The notes under the pieces: generated by a model | What the model was told of the DNA's origin: nothing | Seen by the model: only the letters and a program-made list of their open reading frames with translations | Databases searched by the model: none | NCBI RefSeq assembly: GCF_022682495.2 | Contig: NC_071389.1 | Span: forward strand, 183,691,556 to 183,755,555 | DNA length: 64,000 bases | Reading direction: 5' to 3' | Origin: Desmodus rotundus | Taxonomy: Eukaryota > Chordata > Mammalia > Chiroptera > Phyllostomidae | Translations under genes and position numbers: made by a program | Shown here: one piece after another, positions 56,361-64,000 of the stretch | Numbering within the stretch: position 1 is the stretch's first letter | How the letters are laid out: each line of letters opens with the position of its first letter

Positions 56361-58424
56361 TTGGATGAGGGGAATGTGTACTGTTGTTGGTGAAGGGATA
56401 GGAAGGTCTCCCTTAACAAACAAGGAAACTGCTTTGCTTTCTTGGTCTTTAACAACTGAGAAACCCCTGCGAATTGTGTTCTACTCCCAGTCATCAATTA
56501 CATTGTTCAATCAAAACCCCAGAACAATCACCTTCCAGCTCCCCACATAGCTAATTCTACACAGCATAACGCCAGCCATCTCAGCACTGAAGCTACAGCA
56601 TTAACAGAATGTATCGAGTTGCTTGTGATGCTTCATTCACAGTAATCAGAAAAAGAAGTCAAGTGGGCACATTTATCATGGTGACCGCAGAGTTTGTAGG
56701 TGAGACGTTCGGAAGGGAGAAGATACCTTTGATTAAGTTAAGACAAACTATAATGGATGAGGGTTCTGCTCAAGTCCAATAAATCACCAGAGCCTTTCTA
56801 GGCTGGGAGGAATAGGAATCATTGATAAATTAAAACTTGCTGCATTGGCTATGCTGATGCCTTTAGCGTGGATTATGTATGCCTGGACACCTCTGCAGAG
56901 AAAGGCTGGAAAAGGGAGTGTAAATAGTCTTGAAAGAATATTCGAGATTGACAACTATAAAAAGCATCACCCATTGGACTTATTCGTGGCTATGCTTTAA
57001 CACACCTTGGTGCCTTTCAACTGTGTGGGGTGTGGTGAAAGGTCACTGGGCTCAATCTGAGCAATCAGACCAGCAGGCTGAAATAGTGACAATGGTGGGA
57101 CCACTGTGTACGTGGGTCAGCATCTCTTCCTAGGGACAGGGAGTCAGAAAGTGTCATTTGCAGTTAGAAAGTGGGAGCCTCTTTGTTTTGGGTTTCTCTG
57201 TGCCAATAAATTTTTGGATTCTTTTTTCTTGGGATTCTGAGACCATGAATAAAATATTAGCATGTTCTACTTCTTTTTCCTTAATGAGAGATTGCCATGG
57301 ATGGTAAGCCATTCCCTGCACAAAGAAAGCCAAAGCCACACACTGGATTTATTAACTCTTAGCAAATGTTTGTTCGGTGCTGAGTAATGAGGAGGTTTGC
57401 CGGTGTGGCAAGATAAAAGGCTTCCCCACTTTGTGTTTATCCTCTGGGTAATGAAAAAGCAAATTGGCGATTTTGTATTTTTCCTAGTGGAAATTCATAA
57501 GGTCACGCGAGGAAAACAGAGAAGGTTAACAGGCATGAACACTTGCCTGTAAGCATGGTGTCAGGAAAGAAAGGTCACAAATGGATGACATGCCCCAAAC
57601 CAAAAGCAGTGCCACTGCAGATGCAGGGACCAAAGAAAAAGAAATTGCGTTCAGTGAAAGCAGAGCCTTGGGAATTGCATTGACTGGCATGCAACAAAGT
57701 CTGCATTTTCAGCAAGCATATGTTGAAAAATACCTTTTGTAAAGCCAGTAGAATAGTATCTCCCTTTGAAAGTCTTTCACTTTTTGCCACCTTCAGTTAA
57801 CTCCCACTCTGTAGGCATTTTTTTTTCCCTTTTTGCCTTTGTAGTCAGTTCCTCCCCCCTTCTTCCTTTTCCATCTCTCACTGAAGAGAAAAGCTACTTG
57901 ATAAGGGTCAAAGGGAGGCAGGAGCAGAGGTTTGGGGGACATGAAGCCTCAGCCTTCCGGTCACTGCCATTTACACAGAGTTCAGACCAGCCGTAAGCTT
58001 CTGTTGATAACTTTTCTTAACACAGACAAAGACTGGTTCTTTCTTTTCTTTGTTAGATACCAACTTACATGGAACCAAAGAAATGGGATTTCTTGCAAGT
58101 TTGCAGAGTATTTCAGTCAGATATTTCGCTGCAAAGTTACACGGGTCAGTCATTCCCTCTGGATGACTAAAAAGGTTTTGTTAAGGATTCTGTTAAGTTA
58201 GAGGGCAAAGGTTGTGGTCATTTCCTGCCAGCAATCTTTATATCTCTTGCCTGGAAAAAAAAATGTCTTTTTTTTTGACTCCTTTAGGAATCCCTGTTCT
58301 GCATCACAACACTCTAGATTGGGTTAAACTTGGAAGAAAACTCCTGATAGACTGATGGCCTTCCCAGACTGCAAAATAATGCCTGTCCTCAGTGGGCAGG
58401 CAGGTGATGTTTGTCAACAGAAGA
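56361..58424. other. Unique, repeat-poor non-coding DNA
   Basis: No gene is supported. This is the longest repeat-free stretch in the second half of the window and contains ordinary-looking mixed sequence. Frames at 57154-57339, 57575-57790 and 57766-58201 have no domains. Confidence 0.45.
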
Positions 58425-58570
58425 GGGAAACTGAGAGAAGAGAGAGGGAAAGAAGGAAGAAGGTGGAAAGGGGAGAAGGAACAACTGGAAAGAGAAATGG
58501 AAAGATGGAAGCCGGACAGAGCAAATTGTAGAAGAGAAGGAAAATTGTAGAAGAAGGTGGAAGAGATGGG
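58425..58570. repeat. Purine-rich (GA/GGAA) tract
   Basis: 'gggaaactgagagaagagagagggaaagaaggaagaaggtgg..' is almost purely purine for about 145 bases. It accounts for three overlapping Ser/Phe/Pro/Leu-rich minus-strand frames. Confidence 0.9.
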
Positions 58571-60346
58571 ATAAACCAAACTGGAAAATCAATACAAGCT
58601 AGAGGAGACAAGGATGGCCAGAAATAAGTTCATTTAGAAGAAGATAATACTGGATTTCAATTACTCCTTTGGTTCTACTGTTCTCCCTTCGCAAGTAGAA
58701 AATCATAAGGTTCTGGCTGGAAAAAATACAACCTCTTCATTTTGAATCTGGAAGCAAGGGGAGACCAGAAGATGCTCAGAGGAAAAAGACATGCGTACAT
58801 GTTAGTGCTCAGTTTCGAAGCTTTGAAGAAAGCTATGTGGTCATGGAATCTTGAAGTTGAAGGGGACCTTTGATGTCTAATCTAACTTAGTTGTTTTGCA
58901 GGTGAGGAAATTAAGGTCCACATTATCAGAGGAGCTCCATCCAAAACTGAGAGTTTGTTACATTGATGCAGTTGGAAGCTGAACCCACCTTTTTTGCCTC
59001 TTCATCATGTGACTTCTATGGCTGCTGCTAGAGCCGACCGTTTCTTATAGCAGACACCTGGTCCCTGATAGAGCCCTGGGCCTAAGCAAGCTGCTTGCCC
59101 CTCACAGCCCAGCCACTGGAAACAACAGGGAGCTACAAGAGCTTTCCAAGCAGAGGAGTGATGGAACAGAACTGGGAGTGCAGTAGGCAGGGGGAGGATA
59201 ACGAAATCACAACACCATATAGCAATGAGAAAGGACCTGTGTGACCTTGAACCAACTGTTAATCCCTGAACCCAATTTCTTCCCACATGAAATGATGGCT
59301 CTGGATGGTCCCGTACCCCTGTAATGTTTTATGCTTCTGAACCTCCCCTTTCTGTGGTTGTGACAGTTAACATTACTTACTTGCAGCATCTGATAGGCTC
59401 CAACAGGAGAGTCATCTATGTCCCTTCCTGTTGGCCATAGAGGCTGTGAGGTAAATTGGTCACTCCACAAACAGATCCCTGAAAAATGGCAACTCTAGTA
59501 TCTCGCCGGAGGCTAGACCATGGGGTCCAAATGGGGAAGAGGCAGGAGCATACACATGTCTGTTTAACTTTTCTCTCTTTGATTAAGGAATATTATCCAA
59601 GGTTATAGCCATAAAATACCAAGAGTTTACACAGCAAAAGACTCTACACCAGTTTCCCTAACCCCAACCAGTGGAAAGGAATAGAGTCCCAGGGGTTCTG
59701 GCTGAAATAGTCCAGTACCTAATTGAAGGCAAAGAAATAGCACTCAGCTAACTCTGTCACTGATAACATTGTCATTATGAAGAAAACCTAACTCCTTAAT
59801 TGTTTCAAAATAATTGCTCTCTTGGTTTTAAAAGGTGTCATTCGAAAGAAAACGCTGTCTCTGGGCAGAACTTACCCTTTAGAATCGGGTGGATAATAGC
59901 CCATTATAAGGAGAAGGGTCAATAATGAGAATCTGGAAAAATAGTAAGCTCTTTTCACATATGAAGACAGAAGAATCCTCCCAAAGAGAGAAATGTTATG
60001 GAGACAATATTGCTCAGAAATGTGTGAGTTGTTCATAAAGCATTCTCTGAGGCTGCAAATGCTAAATTAACAAACAGCTTCAGGATATTTATTACCGATG
60101 GTGGGATGTTTGATGATGTTCTTTTTCTTATCCATTTGTAGCTTCTCTTTTTCCCCCCTATTTGCTAACTTTTGAGATGATCTCTTTATCATTGGTGTTA
60201 GGAAGTTTTAGAAATTATAAAGCATTTCTTGTTGTAGATTTTTTCTTTTGGCCTTTGAAAAACTCTGTTAAGTTTTATCTCCTTTCAATGCTGCAGATTT
60301 TGTTCATGTTTCTTCATTTTGTTCTATTTAAAAAATTTTATGTATA
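58571..60346. other. Non-coding DNA with MIR-like fragments
   Basis: MIR-like pieces are at about 58870-58985 (sense, 'ttttgcaggtgaggaaattaagg') and 59165-59340 (antisense, 'cctgtgtgaccttgaaccaactgttaatccctg'). No gene is seen. The 93- and 87-codon minus frames at 59005-59470 have no recognised family. Confidence 0.45.
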
Positions 60347-60989
60347 TGAGGTCTGTCCAGAAAAAGTCCAGCCATTGTTAATATCCCGAGACGGTTTGCA
60401 TGACATCGACATAACTCGGCAGCCAAGGAGAGTGGACTGAAATGTGCGTGTGTGAACAAAGTCGACTTCACTGTCTAGTCAGGGGACAGTAGATGCTGTT
60501 GAGTGAGCATGTGCACTGTGGGGCCATCACATTCAAAATGACTGAGAGGGTAGAGCAACAAATCTACCTCAAATTTTGCATTAAGCTTGAACATTCCTCC
60601 ATGGAAACTATTTGGATGAGTCAGAAGGTCGTAGCTATGGGTATCTGGTGATTGGCAGCTTCTTTACCACAATGTGCCCGATCATGCAACACATCTTGTG
60701 CAGAGTTTTTGGTGAAACATCAAATCACCCAGGTGACTCAGCCCCCAACAGCCCAGATTTTATGCCCTGCAACCTGGCTTTTCCCCAAACTAAAATCACC
60801 TTTGAGAGGGAAGAGATTTCAGATGGTTGATGGGATTCAGGAAAATACGACAGGGCAGCTGTTGACAACTGGGAGAACTGTGTGAGGTCCCAAAGTGCCT
60901 ACTTTGAAGGGGATTGAGGCTTCATTTATCTTCAATAAATGTCTCTATTTTTCATATTACATGGCTGGATACCATCTGGACAGACCTCA
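60347..60989 (+). mobile_element. Mariner transposon, internally deleted (643 bp), TA-flanked
   Basis: The terminal repeats are 'tgaggtctgtccag' at the left and 'ctggacagacctca' at the right, perfect over 14 bp. TA lies on both sides (60345-60346 and 60990-60991). The interior joins the beginning of a transposase to its last third, so the central part has been lost. The same family occurs in reverse at 62013. The ends differ from those of the elements at 14480, 22730 and 30062. Confidence 0.95.
60538..60885 (+). pseudogene. Mariner transposase remnant (N-terminus joined to C-terminal third)
   Basis: The frame starts 'MTERVEQQIYLKFCIKLEHS', a mariner N-terminal helix-turn-helix start, and runs to a TGA at 60649-60651. 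After the internal deletion, frame-shifted blocks read 'FLVKHQITQVTQP' and 'WLFPKLKSPLRGKRFQ' and 'VDGIQENTTGQL'. They correspond to the part around the second and third catalytic aspartates. At the expected HHDN site the sequence reads as L-Y-H-N, and at the expected CD the base pattern gives N, so both residues are lost. The product cannot be active. Confidence 0.88.
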
Positions 60990-60991
60990 TA

Positions 60992-61414
60992 TATAAACTC
61001 CCTAGAGAAAAAGGAACAAGTCATAAGAGTACACTTAATATTTTTTCATAAGCTAAAAGTATTCTTATAACCAACACTAAAAACAAGAAATGGCATAATT
61101 CCAGCTCTCCAGAAACCTCCCTCCTGCTCTCATCTAATCATGTTGCCAACGTCACCACTATCCTGATGTCTAACAGGAAGATTTACTCGTCTGTTTTTTC
61201 TTTTATACAAATGGAATCTATATATTATTTCTTCACTAATTTCCTTCTCTGTATATATTTCATCCTCTCTCTGGAACTCCTGGTAGTCAGATGGTGAACC
61301 TTTTGGATTGATACATTGTATCTATTATATGTTCTCTTCTATTTTTCTCCTTTCTCTGCTCTATGTGCTGGGATATATCCTCAACTTATCTTTTAATATT
61401 TTGATATTTTTGTT
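60992..61414. other. Non-coding spacer, possibly LINE-derived
   Basis: Sequence at about 61080-61290 ('ccagctctccagaaacctcc..' and similar) could be decayed repeat, but I cannot assign it. The plus-strand L1 begins clearly only near 61415. Confidence 0.4.
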
Positions 61415-62012
61415 AGTCAAAGATTTCTTAGATATGACACCAAAAGCATGATCTCCCAAAGAGGAAAATTGATATGATATCTTCAAAATTAAGGACTTAT
61501 TTTCACAAGATATTCATAAGAGAACAAAAAGACAAGCCACTGGTTGGGAAATAATATCTGCAAGTTACATACCGTATAGAAGGCTTGCATCTTTATACAT
61601 GCACTCAGCATATATAAAGAATACTCAAACTCAATAATAACAAACCAAGCAACCTGATTTAAAATTAGGCCAAAGATTTGAACAGATAATTCACCTAGGA
61701 AGATATATGAATGGCAAATATGCACATGAAAATACGTTCGACATAAATAGTCATTAGGGAAATACAAATTAAAACCACAGGGTGATAACACTGCACACTC
61801 ATTAGAATGGCTAAAGTTAAAAAGACTAACACTACCAAGTGTGGACAAGGATGTGGACCAACTGGAATTCTCAGACACTACTGATGGGAATCTAAAGTAG
61901 TATAACCACTTTGAAGAACAGTTTGGCAGCTTCTGAAAAAGTTAAACATATACCTACCATATGACCCAGCTATTTAACTCCAATGTTCTTAGTGAAGAGA
62001 AACGTAAGCATA
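61415..62012 (+). repeat. Old L1M copy, sense, first part (split by mariner)
   Basis: The ORF2 C-terminal region in order: 'gtcaaagatttcttagatatgacaccaaaagcatgatc', 'acaagccactggttgggaaataatatctgcaag', 'catgaaaatacgttcgacataaatagtcattagggaaatac', 'attagaatggctaaagttaaaaagac', 'gtgtggacaaggatgtgg', 'cataccatatgacccagc'-like sequence. It breaks at 62012 and resumes at 62616. The minus-strand 129-codon frame here is a shadow. Confidence 0.9.
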
Positions 62013-62613
62013 CAAGGTCTGTCCAGAAGGTACCCATCCATGTAATAGAAAAATAGAGACGTTTATTGAAGTAGATACAAGAAACATTGTACACAGGACA
62101 ATGATGCCTCAGTCCCGTTCAAAGTAGGCACCTTGGGACCTCACATAGTTCTCCCAGTTGCGATTAGCTGCACCATCATATATTCTGGAATCTCATTGAT
62201 GGTCTTAAACCTCTTCCCCTTCAAAGGTCATTTTAGTTTGGGGAAAAAGCCAGAAGTCACAGAGCACCAAATCTGGGCTGTTGGGGGCTGAGTCACCTGG
62301 GTGTTTTGATGTTTCACCAAAAAACTCTGCACACGAGATGTGATGCATGAGCAGGCACATTGTTGTAATGAAGCTGCCAATCACCAGATGCCCATAGTTG
62401 CTCTACTCGCTCAGTCATTTTGAATGTGATGGCCAGACAGTGCACATGCTCACTCAATGGCATCTACTGCCCCCACTGACTAGTACAGTGAAGTCATCAT
62501 TGTTCACCCATGTGCATTCCAGTCCACTTTCCTTGGTTGCAAGGTTACATCAAAGTTGCACAGACCATTCTAGTTATATTAACAATGGCTGGAATTTTTC
62601 TGGACAAACTTCA
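62013..62613 (-). mobile_element. Mariner transposon, internally deleted (601 bp), inserted in L1
   Basis: The left end 'caaggtctgtccag' and the reverse of the right end 'tgaagtttgtccag' are terminal repeats of the same family as 60347. TA flanks at 62011-62012 and 62614-62615. On minus the interior carries the transposase C-terminal third (the C-D-F-W block, with the third aspartate codon still present at about 62257). The HHDN site has changed (H-Y-N-N). It interrupts an L1M copy whose two parts join smoothly when it is removed. Confidence 0.93.
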
Positions 62614-62615
62614 TA

Positions 62616-63110
62616 TATTCATACAAAAATTCACATTCAAATGTTTATAATAGGTGTTTTGGTAGCAGCAGGATTTGGAAACAACCCAAATGTCCATTCA
62701 TAGGTGAATGATAAACTAATTGTAATATATGCAAACCATGGAATAATAATAAATAAACTATGGATGCACACAACTAATTGGATGATTCTTAATTATGCTG
62801 AAAGAAACCAGACCAAAAATGAGTATGTACTCTATAATTCCACTTATATTCTACACTTCCAGAAATTGCAAGCTAAGCTACACTGACATAAAGCAAATTA
62901 GTGTATGCCTGGAAATTAGGTGTGGGGAAGGGATTAAAGAAAAGAATTTTCTTATCCTTTAAGAGCACAACACAGGAGCACAAGGAAACGCTGGGGATGA
63001 TGGGTATGTTCACGGTCTTCACTGTTATACTGGCTTGTGGATATATGTGCATGTTAAACTCATTAATGTTGCACATCTGAGTTTTTTAAAACCTTACTCT
63101 TTATCCATTA
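62616..63110 (+). repeat. Old L1M copy, sense, second part
   Basis: It continues 'ttcatacaaaaattcacattcaaatgtttataatagg', 'ggaaacaacccaaatgtccattcataggtgaatgataaac', 'tatggatgcacac', 'aagaaaccagaccaaaaatgagtatgtactctataattccacttatatt' and ends with 'gttatactggcttgtggatatatgtgcatgttaaactcattaatg', the L1M 3' UTR. The frames at 62398-62886 are shadows. Confidence 0.9.
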
Positions 63111-64000
63111 GAATTTTGACATCCATTTTTTGTCTTTTCTTTCACTGTTCAGTAGACCTTTAAAAAACTATTATTTTTAGGAAGATCTTTTGCTTCCAGA
63201 GGTCTGAGGGTACATATTTTGGCTCTTACTTTCCTTTCTTATATATATATATTTTTGTAGTTCACAAGATATACCAGGTATGCTTTAAGATTTTCTTCTT
63301 TGGGGTCATGTTCTTTTCTGATCTGAATATGACTTTTTCACTTTTTTGGTGCTATTGTTGCTTTTAATGAAGTTCAAGGGAGAAAGTACATTCAGGTGAT
63401 CATATACCACATGCATCCAACACCTTTAAACTTTTTTTTCCTGGAAGAAATATTTGTAAGGCATTCTTATGTCTTGAGAAATGATGTGATTCATCCTGGA
63501 CCCACTGGGTTGGAATTGTCACAAAATAAGAACCTAGATCTGTCCAGCATCATAACTGGAATACAACAGAGCAGCAGAGGCAAAGCTATGTTCTTTTCAC
63601 ATGTAATTAAAAATGAAAGAAAGAACCAATTAGCACCCTAGTCTTTTCAAATAGGGATGTTTTCTGCTTGAAAGACAAAAGCTCAAGAGAAAAACTTGAA
63701 CTGCTTGGTTAACTGTAAGTTTAGCAAGGATTGAAAATGGCCACAAACTTGAAAGGAATCAGCAATGTCGTGCTATTGTGAAAATCTGCCATTATTCTGG
63801 GTCACGTTCAGTATAAGGCAGAAGTAATCAGAATGATTCTTCTTCGGGTAACCTTTTCAGAGCTATACTTTAAAATAGTATCAAGTTTTGTTCATAAATA
63901 TTTATTACCCATCTTCTGTCTATTCCAGGCTCTGTGCTAGGCATTGATACTATAATGGGGGAAAATGCTATCCCCCATTAGCATGCTTTAAAGTGCTAAG
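63111..64000. other. Non-coding DNA to the window edge
   Basis: A short (TA)n lies at 63239-63252. A MIR/L2-like piece is at about 63890-63960 ('ttcataaatatttattacccatcttctgtctattccaggctctgtgctaggcattg'). The 81-codon frame at 63396-63641 has no recognised family. No gene is seen. Confidence 0.5.

Noticed and set aside
58304..58611. Three overlapping Ser/Phe/Leu-rich minus frames
   Set aside because: They are produced by the purine-rich tract on the plus strand.
61489..61878. 129-codon minus-strand frame
   Set aside because: It is the shadow of the sense L1M ORF2 on the other strand.
1..64000. CRISPR array, operon, phage or bacterial features
   Set aside because: The sequence is plainly vertebrate (SINEs, LINEs, microsatellites, no gene-dense ORFs). 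No regularly spaced direct repeats were seen.
1..64000. Endogenous retrovirus or LTR pair
   Set aside because: I found no paired long terminal repeats, primer-binding site or gag/pol-like frames. Short solo LTRs of old families could be missed by eye.

Overview
The window is vertebrate nuclear DNA and almost certainly comes from a bat. It carries several tRNA-derived SINEs of the chiropteran Ves type, bat-style L1 3' ends, mariner and hAT elements with their terminal repeats, and the older mammalian MIR, L2, MER5, MER2 and L1M layers. None of the open frames looks like a living protein-coding gene. Most are chance ORFs or lie inside transposons. I read the window as a gene desert or the inside of a very large intron. 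A yangochiropteran bat fits; family and chromosome cannot be fixed by eye. I saw no Helitron or piggyBac copy, but absence by eye is weak evidence.

Region by region: 1-33 kb is poor in young repeats. It has long unique AT-rich stretches, some dense in homeodomain, POU or forkhead-like words that may be conserved non-coding elements (about 3.47, 19.3 and 27.3 kb). Scattered through it are MIR relics, three Ves SINEs, antisense L1 pieces at 9.8, 12.0 and 23.0 kb, a MER2-like element at 21.5 kb, small mariner-type MITEs at 14.5 and 22.7 kb, and a decayed mariner at 30.1 kb. The one recognisable host-gene trace is at 25.26-25.76 kb: two spliced-looking, frame-broken exons of an axonemal dynein heavy chain.

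From about 33 kb to the end, repeats are dense and often nested. This part holds a third MITE at 32.9 kb, a target-site-flanked L1 end at 33.8 kb, an L1 with a twin-priming inversion at 35.5-36.2 kb, and a cluster of copies of one ancient L2-like repeat (38.1-46.3 kb). It also holds a hAT MITE at 41.4 kb, MER-type relics, L1/HAL1-like ORF1 relics at 47 and 54 kb, and an L1M copy split by a mariner at 61.4-63.1 kb.

The most striking object is at 50.74-52.55 kb. It is a complete-looking 1.8-kb L1 derivative with 5' UTR, ORF1, 3' UTR and A-tail but no ORF2. It is flanked by an 11-bp duplication and inserted into an older antisense L1. It matches the half-L1 (HAL1) architecture, a non-autonomous LINE that would depend on ORF2 protein supplied in trans. 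No genes here work together. The history is layers of retrotransposition and DNA transposition over a possibly regulatory non-coding background.
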